Below are positions 47,621-58,959 of a stretch of DNA of 64,000 bases, piece by piece. The DNA comes from Apostichopus japonicus. Its lineage: Eukaryota; Echinodermata; Holothuroidea; Aspidochirotida; Stichopodidae. The notes under the pieces were generated by a model. That model ran no database searches. It was not told the DNA's origin and was given only the letters and a program-made list of their open reading frames with translations. The stretch is from the NCBI RefSeq assembly GCF_037975245.1, contig NC_092577.1, positions 7,471,001 to 7,535,000 of the forward strand. Direction: 5' to 3'. Numbering within the stretch: the first letter of the stretch is position 1; each line of letters begins with the position of its first letter. The translations under genes were made by a program, and so were the position numbers.

Positions 47621-47998
47621 TTATTTACTGTAGCACAGTAGAGATGACTGTTTTAAGGATTTGCTTAAATGTTGGAAATATGATTCAAAATGCAATTGGA
47701 CAGTAAAACACAAATCAACCCCACCTTTGATATTCATCTCAAAGATGTCTATCATACAGGCTAAAAATAATGGTTGGGTTTGCTTCTCCCTTAATTCTTT
47801 GATATTTTTCTCCACACTCCTGATAAACTGTCGCACACCAGTTCTAAGATCCACAATCACATCCTGTGGGGCTAAACAAGCATTTTTCAAGTAGGGTGTA
47901 CACAAGTCCAGTGACATTGAAAGCCAGCTACAGTTCCATGCCAATTGTGTCACCAGATCCAATTGTTTAAGTCTTTGTTTATCCAAAGTTAAAGTATA
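47621..47998 (-). CDS. Candidate coding exon, unrecognised
   Basis: A minus-strand frame of about 125 codons reads LDKQRLKQLDLVTQLAWNCS, WLSMSLDLCTPYLKN, LAPQDVIVDLRTGVRQFI, then RSVEKNIKELREKQTQPLFL and ACMIDIFEMNIKGG. The helical, charge-patterned composition is unlike that of random ORFs here. A possible donor (AAAG/GTGGGG) at 47724 would end the exon after NIK. No acceptor is obvious, so translation may start at the internal MSLDLCTPYL. I recognise no family. Confidence 0.35.
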   Translation of the reverse strand, partial: YTLTLDKQRLKQLDLVTQLAWNCSWLSMSLDLCTPYLKNACLAPQDVIVDLRTGVRQFIRSVEKNIKELREKQTQPLFLACMIDIFEMNIKGGVDLCFTVQLHFESYFQHLSKSLKQSSLLCYSK

Positions 47999-48731
47999 TC
48001 ATTCTTTATAACATATTTCACTGGGCACTTAGCTGACAACTGTAGCCACTACCCAACCCCACCCTCTCACACCAGGAGTGCACAGAGCAAAATGTTATGA
48101 TATAACAGTACTATATATCAAATTCTGCAGATAGAAAAATATGTACTTTAACTCAATCTTTTAAATTACAGTGTCATCATTTCAGAAATCCAATATATTC
48201 ATCAACCTATAGTCAGTACAGTGCACCATCGGTTCCTTAATTATGTGACCAGAACCCTTTATCATGTTTTTTTCAGGCTCCATTTTTTTCAGGGTGTCTT
48301 TGTGTTAGCTCTTGTTTCTCAATTGAATATAAACCAGACTGGATTGCTAGTGGTATTTTGCCTAATGTTTGTATTAAATATTCAATGCTTGTCTCAATTT
48401 CAAATTAATGTTTCTTTATATTTCAATCAGTTTGGTATTAGGTGAGCTGTATATTCACTGTGGGAAGCATCTTGAGACCTTGAACTCATCTTGTACAGTC
48501 TATAGATTTGTATTCTAGTTGCATTAGTTTCTTTACATTGTTATTATAATTATAACTGAGTATTTTTTTGGAAACTACAGTAGCATACCATATGTTTATA
48601 ATAGCTGTGCTCTGTGTTTGCCACGGTTACATGATAGAATGCTGCTACTTGCAGACCGGGTGATTATAATTTACATTAATAATAACTTTATAACTGATGA
48701 CCAAATGCATTTTGTTTTTTCTCATCATCAG

Positions 48732-48831
48732 GTAAACTGGAATTATTCAGTCCTGAGATCAGCCTTCTTAGGGATTTACCATATCCGGATTACAGCTCTT
48801 GGAAGAAATGTGTACAGTTTTCATGAGCAGG
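48732..48831 (+). CDS. Candidate exon X, copy 1
   Basis: A CATCATCAG acceptor and CAGG/GTAAT donor bound 100 bases. The first frame is open (VNWNYSVLRSAFLGIYHIRI, then TALGRNVYSFHEQ). Another frame (KLELFSPEISLLRDLPYPDY, then SSWKKCVQFS) closes at TGA near the end. Copy 2 (57403-57508) is 106 bases, six longer, so the frame is kept. It pairs with exon Y (51859-51953) to give 195 bases, a multiple of three. Family unknown; the second frame vaguely recalls LRR/NLR exons. Confidence 0.35.
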
Positions 48832-48836
48832 GTAAT

Positions 48837-50644
48837 TAGTGTTGCGCCGATAATCGTTTTCAATATCGGTATCGGCCGATATTTGCAATATCGGCAGCAT
48901 ATCGGTATCGGTAAAATTTTGCCTAATTGCCGATAACAGCAAGCCGATATTGAACTTTTTTTTTCACAGCAGAGCTACTTATTTATACTTGCAATGATTT
49001 GTTAATCTGCCCAAGACGATCCATTTCTTTAGCGTCAGTTAAACTCTTATTCATTTTCGAATAATATCCATGGAAACCTGACCCTCCGTAACCTCTAAAA
49101 CACGTCTACGGCACGCGAATATAACCAATGACCTTCGTGAACCTTGGCCTACACATAGCATTAGTGCAGCATGTATACACTGTACTGTACTAACCATTCA
49201 TTTTCTCAAAGGCCTCCGTGAAAACCTTGAACATGATGCATAACTGCACTTTTAATTTTCCGCGAACACACTGCCGATTTCCCGCCGGTGTTCGCCCAGC
49301 GAACACGCCGAGCACGCGAGCATAAAGGCGTAGTGTCCAGGGGCCCGCCTTAGGGCCTTGGTGGGGTCATGGGGTAGAACCCCTTGTGGGGATCCTGGGG
49401 GATAAAGCCCCGAAAAATTGGCTTTTTTTTGCGTGTCTGGCGATAAAAAAAAAATCGCAGTTGAGTATGCAAAATAATTTTCTTATATAAATTGTCACGA
49501 AACAGATGAAAATTTTAAAATGACAAGTTAGAGTAGCTATATTATGTTATAAAATGAAAAGAGATTTAATCTGTCTTTCAATCTTTAAAAAGTGCAACTT
49601 ACAAAACTTCCGATATTATGAAACAAACAACGTTCAGCAAAGCCCTGTCTCTAGACTGCCTAACAATGAATAGCGTGCACAATGCGTACATTTTTACAAC
49701 TGCGGTGTTTAACCCTATACCCAACTACCGCCGTACATGTGCTGCGAATTTTCCCAGGTACCTTCCCAAACACACTGTAAGCTCATCCCCTGTGTAACAC
49801 CTGTTTGTTAACATTTTTTGGCAAGTTGCCAGGGAACTTTTCAGTTACGTGAGATCCGTAACCGCCGAGGTGGTTAGGCTATTTGCTATACAATTAACTA
49901 TGGTAGGATATTATTTTTTCCGTATTTTTGGAAATTCTAGAAAATACTTTCTTTTTTCCCCCGCTTAAAAACAGATGTGGTCTTACGGTATATTCATAAA
50001 TGGATGCACTAGAGCCTTGTTTACATGACATTAGTTGCATTTAGTACGATATGCCAGTTTTGCGTGAATTTTTCGAAAGTGTTTTGTTCGATCTTTCGTA
50101 ATATTTGAAAGGTGTACCACCTTACTTTCCGTACACAATTGGTCATTTCTCTACTGATTTTCAGTTTTTTTCTTCTCTATACGGTCAAGTGAATAAGTTG
50201 TACATTGAGTATAAACTCAATAAATTATCATTTTTACATTGTGATCGACAGTTCGTAACCTAATTAAGATGCAATTTTGCAAGCATACGTTAACACTATA
50301 GCTACTTGTAAGTCTATACGATGTTAAGGCTCACATTTACTGCGTCCATTTTATTATCGCGTGCAGCGCTGCAGTGAAAAAGATTCTGGTTGGATTTCAA
50401 TTATAATTCTCTTTTTCAAAATCAGGAAAAAAGTCATTCTTTTCAACTTAGGACAAAAGGAAAACAAAACACCATATTTTGTTGTTTACTTGAAGATTTA
50501 TTTGTGAATGTATGCATGACTAAAAGTACGATTTTGCCTTTATTTTGTCTGTTAAAAAATATCGGTATCGGTATCGGACCGATATTGGGATGATAATATC
50601 GGATATCGGCCAAAACCGATATTGGTAATATCGGCGCAACACTA
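48837..50644. mobile_element. Non-autonomous hAT element, 1808 bp
   Basis: The inverted ends TAGTGTTGCGCCGATA and TATCGGCGCAACACTA lie inside the exact 8-bp duplication AGGGTAAT (48829-48836 and 50645-50652). The paralogous segment at 57502-57513 has the single uninterrupted site. Subterminal regions are packed with ATCGGTATCGG/CCGATATT words, as hAT elements usually show. No transposase frame survives, and the interior contains GGGGCCCGCC- and CGTGAGATCCG-rich unique DNA, so it is internally rearranged. Confidence 0.95.
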
Positions 50645-51858
50645 AGGGTAATGATTGTATGGTCCACCACCTGAATCTTAACCACACCCACCCATCCCCC
50701 TCTTCAATGAGAATACAAGTGTTTAATTGGATATTTTTACTCCATGATGTATCAGATGATCCCTTATGGGAAATTTCCCCAACGGAAAGTCTATCATCCA
50801 GCACCCCCTTCCCCCACCCAACCCCCATCAATGCCAATCACTGCAAAACAAGACATAACATGTGAACAATCTAGTTAGAATACTGCTGAAGGTTGTGCCT
50901 TAAACTCAGGGATTACATCTCTAATCTTTCAAATCTGACCAATTTTAATGGTCATTAGACATCCATTGTTTCATTATGAAACAGTTCATTCCCATTTGAG
51001 CATCTAATGCTAATGAAGGCTTTCTGTTGTCACTGTCTCCAGGTTGAGTGGATATTATGTAATATATGACAAGGTCCACCCATCCCATCATATGAAATAT
51101 TTGTCATGGATAATGATAGGAATTGAGTATTGCACTATGACAAGCAACAGTTTATGATTCTATCACAAAAGATCGTACAACACAATATGACAAGTTCTTG
51201 TAGGATTCAGCATGTTATGTCATTTGAAATCCGTAGTGCATTTGTATTCTTTTTATGTTCTTAAAGTTATTGTGTAATGTAGTAATTCTGTTAAAGGGGG
51301 GGGGTGGCATCAGGTTGCTGTCTATTGGCAAGGTTGGAAATGAAGTTACTGGGAAAGTTTTGAAAGCAAAAATAACAACATTTATATAATAGAGCAGCCG
51401 CTGCTTCACACTGGTATACCCAATATTTGACAAAAGCAATCCTGACCAGTAACTATGCCTAACTTGGCTATTTGGTGTTCATACAAAGATGAACAACTTC
51501 ATTGGCCTGCTGCACCAAATAAAGCTAAAAGTACCAAATTAGAAAGTGTGCTGATCAATTTCGTCTAATCCAAAGGATTGCAAACATGTTATCAGTGTTA
51601 GCCTATTATTTTGTTTTGGATAAATTTTCAATAAAATGACTGAACTTGCAATTATAGCTCATTTCAGGGACACAGAATCATCATAGCATTAGCTTGTGTG
51701 TCTCTGAGCAATGTAATAACTGTTGAGTAAATATTAAAAAGACACACTCAATAACAAAGGTTTTATTGTTTGCATTAAAGCATATCTAGTTCTGATATTC
51801 TCAATATACAATAAGTGACAACTGATTCTTATTGTCTTTGTCTTTATCTCCTTGTTAG

Positions 51859-51953
51859 GTAAATGTGGATTAATCAGTCTTGAGATGATCTTTGGGGGTC
51901 ACATGATGCGGATCTTGCACAGAATGGTTTACAATATATAGCTGATGGTAATG
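51859..51953 (+). pseudogene. Candidate exon Y, copy 1, with in-frame stop
   Basis: A TTGTTAG acceptor and AATG/GTAAGT donor bound 95 bases. Joined to exon X it reads GKCGLISLEMIFGGHMMRIL, then HRMVYNI and TAG. Copy 2 (58868-58959) lacks the three bases that create this TAG and stays open. The first ~30 bases resemble those of exon X (GTAAAxxxGGATTAxTCAGT), so X and Y probably arose from one ancestral exon. Confidence 0.35.
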
Positions 51954-52988
51954 GTAAGTGTATAATTATTGTATAGCAAGACTGGTAACTAGGTGGGCTG
52001 TAGTTACAGTATAACTAGATTTGAGTCTGGGTAGAAAGTGACTTTGTTACTGCCTAATCCTGGAGGAACAGTAATTGTCTTGAAACTTGCTTGATCAACA
52101 AACTCCCTAAGGGCCTAAGGGAAGATAAGGTAGTACCCAGTCTTTACAATGTTGCCACACTCCTCTGTATTACCAGCCTTACTTCCACAAAAATGTAGTA
52201 ATGAACCTACTTGAGATTTTATCCTTTTGATATAAACACAAGATTTGCTGAGGCTAAGAAATAATTAAATATTAACCATGTATACTGCATCAGGTAGTGA
52301 GTCAGTGTTATTTTCTATGAAGCCTACAGTATGTGCTTCCACTTGCTTAATGTGACATATGTAACAATTAAGTCTTTGTTAATAAAATGTAGAATCACTA
52401 ACTGGAACCATATCTCCCTTTCCATTCTAACATTTCCTACCTACCCCTCTCAGCGCATCTAAAACTCAAGAAAATTGATATCAACTTTAAATCTGGAGAT
52501 AATCTAGTCTTTATGCCATTTTCCAATGTGGTATATAATTTCCATTCTTACCCATTGTTTAATAGTGTTGATAGATTCTCTTAATGTGTTTTGTCTAAAG
52601 ATGGTACATTATTTGCACTTCAGCTATAGTACTGGCCATTCAAGAGATATTTCCATCAAACTCAAGCACATGCGCTTTCTACATCTATTTTCTGTTGCAA
52701 GTAGCTCAAAAATTTGGTAGAAAACTTCCAGCAATTGTTAAAAGTTGTTTTATTGGCAAGGGGAAGGGGGAAGGGGGCTTCAAACTCTTCGGATGTAACA
52801 TCAGTTACCACTACAACTGTTGTAAATAACTAATTGTATTGATTAGCTCAGATGCTAAACATATTCTTAAAAAGCAGCTACCCTGTAAGGTGCTTTGAAT
52901 AATGATATTAGTCCTGTGCTGTTAGCTCTGTCAGTCCAATAAACCCCAAAATAGAAACATAAATAGAACAATATATATATATGCTGCC

Positions 52989-55584
52989 GGGCCATTCCAC
53001 ACCAAGTGGTCCCAACATGGAAAAATTAGAAAGGGTTATAAGTTGTCTCTCTTTGTGTTTGATGTAAAGTAAGTAGGTTAGACTTTCATAAACGGTTAAA
53101 GTTTTCTTCTTCTGATTTCTCAATCTTGGATTTTAGCAATGAGTATCGATCTGAAACTAAAGGCACATTCACAGTGAATTATCAAACAATAATTGAAAGT
53201 AGAAGAAATCCTTAAATGAAAGGAAAGTCCAAGCTTTCTTTTAATGTGGCAGTTAAATGCAGTCTGCTTATTTATCTAATAACACAATTTAACAAATTTC
53301 CTTTATTACTGGTAACACAGATTATGTTAAAAATGCCACACTCTGGCTGTGACTTACGTGACAAAAATAGAAGGGAATGTTTTCCTCCAATAATATATAG
53401 TGTGTGAGAGCAAAGTGAGCTACAATTGTAAAGGTACTGTAGCTATAAAGGTTGATCTGTAACACCACCACTTTTGATCTATGTAACAAGCTTTAACAAA
53501 TTTAGGGACTCCGGAAGTGTGTGACTTACGTGACGTCACGTAAGTCACAAAGGGAAGTGTAACTTACGTGACAAGTTTATTCTCAACACTTTCACACAGT
53601 TTTGATGTCTTCTATACTATAACAGGTTTATCATAACACCTTCCTATTTATCAAACATACCTACTCAGTTCTAAAATGTAGGAACAACATTTATAATGTG
53701 AAGTAAAATTTAAAGGTTACATACAGTAAGTGAATTGCAAAAAATGGCTCAAACAGCTCAATCTTAGAACAATATTACTTGTTACTTTAAAGTCTCATGA
53801 CGTGTTTGCCAAATTTAATCTTCAACTTTTCCAGCTAACTGCACTGAAAGCTCAGTGAAAATGTTACCCTTCTATGCTGTTTCCATATCAATATTCATTA
53901 TTTTCATTTGTTTATATGTCGATAAACAACAGATTTCTTAACAAGTCCATAGATTCTACAAAATTCAATCAAAATGTGCAAACCCGGCCGACAGATCATG
54001 CGCCAATCAAATCTCTCTGTTTTGTTAACAACGGTTATGCCTAGGTCTACTTTCACTTTCGTGGCTCTCCTGTGGTAGATTCGTTCTCTTGAATAGTATC
54101 TTTCTGTCGGTCTTACAGATGTAGCTTGCAAAATTGTATCATTTCATTCCATTGCAATGAATAAACAGGTATTTTCAAGAATTTCCTCCGTTAATTGGGT
54201 AAAAATAGTGGACGATAAGAGTATAAATAAAGTAGGTTACATTTGTGTAATGAACGTGCTGATATGGGCGGTTGCAGTGATTTTACAGTAAATCGTTTGC
54301 GCCATACGGGCAACAGAAAATAAATTTCTTTTGTTTGATTGCGAAAGTTTTTCTCCATTAAACCCCCCTGGTCAGAGTGCATTTAGAAGTTAAGAAACAT
54401 TGAATCTGCTTCGGGACTTTGTTTTATGAATTTCATCAGCAAACACATATTGAGACTTTAAGTTCTTCAAATGTGAATTGCAGTCTACCCCTGAACTGCA
54501 CAAGGTGCTTCAGGGGGTGAAATTTGTTTAATAATGTTTTCGGGCTAGTTGGAGATTTTATCTACCGAAAGAGGCCATTTCCATGTTGTGGTGGTCGCAG
54601 GCACCATATTTGTAACCTCTCCTGGGTACAGTACATCATCTAATTTTACAACAACCCAGTCTTCTACCTTAATATGAGAGGTCAGAGCTGGAACTACAAC
54701 ATAAGTAACTGACATAAGTGGATCTCCTTCAGTATTTATGTGGTTTTCCACATACACATCTTGCCACCTTCTGCCTTTACCACATGGATTTATATGGATT
54801 AATTATTTTAATCCAAATTCCCAAAAGTGACTAAAATGTTACCAAAAAGCTTAAAATTATAACCAAAAATGTAGAAATGAAAATACATTAGAAGTATTCT
54901 GTATTAACTAGTCTAGAGAAACTTGTTTACTCCTAATTAAGAAACTATTTAGCTACTGTACCGTAGCACTTAAACTGAGATATTTCGCAAAACTAGTCTG
55001 TAGGACTTTTTATGTACAAGTGAACACTTAGATTCTATTTTTATGTGGAATAGACCCCTCCCCTACCCCCAATCTCAATATAATGAACTTGTAAAGATAT
55101 CCTTAGCCTGTGTTACCTTGTATCTTTGGAAACTGTGAGAGGAAACTGAGCAGTTTCACACGTGTGACTTACGTGACAATTTTTTGTGACTTACGTGACG
55201 TCGCTAATTTGCATACGAATACCGGTATTAAACGAATATCAATTAAATTTTACCTTGAAGTTATTCCTCAATGTGTCTTTTTCAGATGTAATAGGCAACT
55301 TAACAGATTTTTCTCAATACTTCACAGGATTTATTGATTTCTTTCAAAAAGTTGAAATTCTTCATTTCTCTCAGTGACTTACGTTACACAAGTTGAGGGC
55401 GCTATAATTAGCAATGGGAAAGCATTAACGTTTTGCAGTGGTGACAGAATTTATTGTAGGTATTCAAAGTTCAGGAATGATAGGCATATGACTTTACTCT
55501 AGACCTGCACTGAACTGGAGATTGAAAACAAGTGTACAGTAAAATGTCTCTCTGATTTGTGACTTACGTGACGTGGAATGGCCC
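52989..55584. mobile_element. 2.6-kb TIR element with GTGACTTACGTGAC subterminal array
   Basis: GGGCCATTCCAC (52989-53000) and GTGGAATGGCCC (55573-55584) are exact inverted complements. GTGACTTACGTGAC or close variants occur at 53349, 53520 (as an inverted pair joined at GACGTC), 53558, 55164, 55186, 55374 and 55559. A minus-strand coding remnant (54545-54780) lies inside. The paralogous site near 62998 (TTATGCTGCCCTAAG) lacks the element. A clear target-site duplication was not found because the right flank is another repeat. Confidence 0.75.
54545..54782 (-). pseudogene. Transposon-borne protein, C-terminal fragment
   Basis: The minus-strand frame reads GKGRRWQDVYVENHINTEGD, PLMSVTYVVVPALTSHI, then KVEDWVVVKLDDVLYPGEVT, and ends TTTTWKWPLSVDKISN before TAG. 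A DWVVVKxDxxLYPGEV segment followed by WKWP near the stop recalls the small beta-rich tail at the end of uncharacterised transposon-encoded proteins in cnidarian, fish and echinoderm genomes. The family assignment is from memory of that pattern. Further minus-strand frames at 53904-54131 and 54191-54382 may be other pieces. The full protein is not present as one frame. Confidence 0.45.
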
Positions 55585-55594
55585 TGTACAGTAT

Positions 55595-55960
55595 ACACAC
55601 TGTACACGTATGTACTGGTTAAACATTCCTTTTAAATAATTAAAAGTCTTTTAATTTAGTGAATTAGCAATTTAAGCATACACTACATTGCAAATATTTA
55701 AAAAGACATTGAAATATGCACAGTATGCACTATGCAGTGTGCACTATATATGTGTGTACATGTTCAGTACAATGTTATTTTACACCAAGCACCATTAAAT
55801 ACACACTGTCCAAAATCATGTACAGTAAACACTGTTCATGTATGTACTGGTTAAACAGGCCTTAAATTATTGACAGTCTTTTAATTTATTGAATTAGCAA
55901 AAGCATTCACTACATAGCAAATATTTAAAATGACATTGAAATATGCACAGTATTGAATGG
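55595..55960 (+). repeat. ~230-bp tandem duplication
   Basis: TATGTACTGGTTAAACA, AGTCTTTTAATTTAxTGAAT and TTTAAAxxGACATTGAAATA occur twice, about 229 bases apart (55609 and 55836). The second copy is slightly shorter between landmarks. Confidence 0.8.
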
Positions 55961-56063
55961 AATGACCAGTACATATACATGTACAGTGTGTACTGTACAT
56001 GATTGTGGACAGTGTGTATTTATTTAGTGCTTGGTGTAAAATAACACTGTACTGAACATGTAC
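55756..56063. repeat. Foldback with ~72-bp arms
   Basis: The left arm (55756-55827) and right arm (55991-56063) both read GTACATGTTCAGTAC, TGTTATTTTACACCAAGCAC, ACACACTGTCC and ATCATGTACAGTA in opposite orientations, with about 93% match. The arms enclose one unit of the tandem duplication. Confidence 0.85.
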
Positions 56064-56449
56064 GTTTGCCCTACAGAAACATGCTTGCAAGGGCAAACAG
56101 TGGTAACATTGTATCTTTATTCAAGGAGGCCATGTTAAACAACATTAATTAGAAACTATTGAAATGTTATTAATTAAAGGTGTTCTGTCTAAAACTCTGA
56201 CTCCCTCCAACCCCCCCCCCCAACACCCTCCCCATAGTGCACTATGCAGATTTGTATACAGTATGTGACTTACTTTTACTGCATAGAGACTGCATAAACA
56301 TGCATTCAAGGTATACTTAATTATTTGGTATGGTTATCTTCTGCTTCAAATTGTCTGTATGCATGTAACCCACCCACTTCCACCCACATCCTCTACCCAA
56401 CATATCAGAATAGAAAATGAATGTGAACCAGTGCGTACAGTGTGCACTA

Positions 56450-56482
<33 letters not shown>
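56450..56482. repeat. (TA)n microsatellite
   Basis: A short TA tract preceding the 95-bp tandem duplication at 56483. Confidence 0.9.
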
Positions 56483-56632
56483 GCAAATGATAAAAGCTTC
56501 ATCCAATGAATTGCAGCAGCACTGTGGACTTGGACTGTTGTTATGTCATGTGTGTATGGCATGACAACAGTGTTATATGCAAATGAGGAAAGCTTCATCC
56601 AATGAAATTGCAGCATCCATGAAAATGCAGAA
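56483..56632 (+). repeat. 95-bp tandem duplication
   Basis: ATGCAAATGAxxAAAGCTTC, then ATCCAATGAA and TTGCAGCA, occur at 56483 and 56577. The spacer between them contains the imperfect inverted pair ACTGTTGTTATGTCATG and CATGACAACAGTG. Confidence 0.8.
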
Positions 56633-56633
56633 T

Positions 56634-57207
56634 GTCACACACGTGACCAAAAAAGTCATGGCAGTAAAACTGATTTAAAGTAATTCCTATGGAATATCAA
56701 ATCAGTGCTGTTCTGTGGTCATTACTAGAGTCAACATTTGCACTGCAAACTTGCATACTATGGAATGAAAATTCAGAATATCATACACGTGACCCAACAA
56801 TGTCACATACGTGACCAAATTTTTTTTTAGCTTAAATCTAGTGTTATGCTAATTTTTAGAGTGAAATATTTAGGTGAAATGTCTTGTTAGAATGGAAACA
56901 CATTAAGGTAGTAACATGAGAAATTAGGTTTATCCAGCCCTGTTAGAAAACTGAGGAATTTGCCAATGTTTTTTGTCCAAAAAAGCCAGTTTCATTTCAC
57001 GTCACATACGTAAAAGACCTTTATATAACCTCTCCCAGCACATGAATGTTCTGATTTTGGCTAAGCCATATGGTTTTGTAAAAGAGTCCCCATAGTGCAT
57101 ACTTAAGTACTACAATCAACCCAACTTTCTTTACCTAAAAGTAGTTACTTAGTGGTAAAGTGCAGATCTCCCCATTTTTCGTCACACACGTGACCGAGAA
57201 TGGCCCT
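56634..57207. mobile_element. GTCACACACGTGACC array with one GGGCCATTC end
   Basis: GTCACACACGTGACC and variants occur at 56634, 56777, 56799, 56999 and 57181. The last is followed by GAGAATGGCCC, whose complement GGGCCATTCTC shares its first nine bases with the TIR of the element at 52989. The left terminus is missing or diverged. This looks like a truncated relative of the neighbouring element with a different subterminal motif. Confidence 0.5.
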
Positions 57208-57402
57208 TTTACTAATTTTACTTTGTAATTTATTTTGAAACTACATGAGCATACCGTATGTTTATATTACCTGTGTTATTTCTATGTGTTTGACAATGTT
57301 ACATGACCGAATTTTGCTACTAGCAGACTTAGTTATGACAATTTAAATGAATAATAACATTATAACTGATGACCAAATGCATTTTGTTTTTCTCATCATC
57401 AG

Positions 57403-57508
57403 GTAAACTTGAATTATTCAGTCCTGAGATCAGCCTTTTTAGGGATTTACCAGTTTCATATCCGGAATACAGCTCTTGGAAGAAATGTGTACAGTTTACA
57501 TGAGCAAG
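57403..57508 (+). CDS. Candidate exon X, copy 2
   Basis: The acceptor CATCATCAG and donor AAG/GTAATG bound 106 bases. The open frame reads VNLNYSVLRSAFLGIYQFHI, then RNTALGRNVYSLHEQ. Relative to copy 1 it has six extra bases, giving two extra residues. Joined to exon Y of this copy the frame stays open for 66 codons. Function unknown. Confidence 0.4.
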
Positions 57509-58867
57509 GTAATGATTGCATAGTCGACCACCTGATTCTTACCCACACACCCAAGCCTCTCCCTCTGCCATGCGAATGCAAGTGTTTAGGTGGATATTCT
57601 TTCTTCATAAAGTGTCAGATGATCCCTTAAGGGACATTACCCCACCAGAAAGTCCTTCATCCAGCACTCCCTACCCCCCAAACCCCCTTCAATTTAAATC
57701 ACTGCCAAACAAGACATAACATATTAACAATCTAAGTTTAGATACCTCTAAAGGTTGTGTCTTAGACTGACGGATTCTGTGAGACCTCTTTTGTTCAGTG
57801 TTTCTCTAATTGTAGCATCATCTCTACAAATTGTACCATAACTGTACATTTCAAGAGGAGTAAATTCTGATGTGATTTCTATATTATAGCCATGGTCATC
57901 TCCAATCTTTGAAATCTGACCAATGTTAATGGTCATTAGACATCCATTGTTTCAATGGACGGCTTTCTGTTGTCACTGTCCCTATGTTTCAGTGGATATT
58001 ATGTAATTTTTGACAAGGTCCACCCATTGCATCATATTAAATAGTTGTCATGGATAATTATTAGAGGTATTGATTATTGACAAGCAACAGTTTATGATTC
58101 TATCACAGAAGATCATACAACACAATATGACAAGTTCTTGTAGGATTCAGCATGTTATGTCATTTGACATTCTTAATGCATTTTGTATTATTTTTATGTT
58201 CTTAAAGCTATTGTGTAGTTCAGTAATTATGTTATAAGTCTGTGTAAGGGGGGGGGGGGGCAGGTTGCTGTCTATTGACAAAGGTGGAAATGAAGTTACT
58301 GGGACAGTTGTGGAAGCAAAGACAACAACATTTATGTCTTAAAACAGCCTCAGCTTGACACTGGTATACTGATTGTTTGACAAAAGCAATCCAGACCAGT
58401 GATTAGGCCTAACTTTGCTTGACTTCAAAGTAACAAAATTAGACATTTGGTGTTAAAACAAAAACACAGTCATGTTAAAAGTACCAAACTAGAAAGTGTG
58501 CTGATCAATAAGCCTAATCCAGAGGATTCCAAACATGTTACCAAATTTAACCTCTTGTTTTGTTTTTGGGTAAATTTTCAAAAGCTGTATTTTCAAAAAA
58601 ATTTCAAAAACTTGAAAATACAAAAGTGCCTTTCAATGAAATGAAATGAATTTGCAGTCTATTGAGTTGTTTCAGTGACACAATGTCATTTTAGCATTAG
58701 CTTGTATATCTGTGAGCAATAGAAAGACTGTGGAGTAAATATTGTAAAGACATACTCAATAACAATGGATTTTATTGTTTACATTCAAACATATCTTGTT
58801 CTGATATTCTCAATATAGAATTAGTGACAACTGATTCTTATTGCTTTTGTCCTTACCTCCTCATTAG

Positions 58868-58959
58868 GTAAATGTGGATTAATCAGTCTTATGACAATCT
58901 TTGGGGGTCACATGATGCGGATTCTGCACAGAATGGTTTACAATATGCTGATGGTAATG
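58868..58959 (+). CDS. Candidate exon Y, copy 2
   Basis: A CATTAG acceptor and AATG/GTAAGT donor bound 92 bases. Read on from exon X it encodes GKCGLISLMTIFGGHMMRIL, then HRMVYNMLMVM, with no stop. Together with exon X (106 bases) it makes 198 bases, so the pair is phase-neutral. No family is recognised; a lncRNA is the alternative. Confidence 0.4.

Larger units (their letters stand above)
48530..52988 (+). repeat. Segmental duplicate, copy 1
   Basis: This segment aligns with 57225-63000 through introns and two exon-like blocks. Shared landmarks are GATGACCAAATGCATTTTGT, CAAAAGCAATCC, GATTTGAGTCTGGGTAG and AATGATATTAGTCCTGTGCT. Copy 1 carries a hAT insertion (48837-50644) absent from copy 2, and its right edge ends at the 2.6-kb element beginning at 52989. 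Confidence 0.9.

Noticed and set aside
53349-55571. Recurring GTGACTTACGTGAC considered as a cluster of CRE/bZIP regulatory sites
   Set aside because: The TACGTGAC core resembles bZIP sites, but the copies are confined to one TIR-bounded element, so element biology is the simpler reading.
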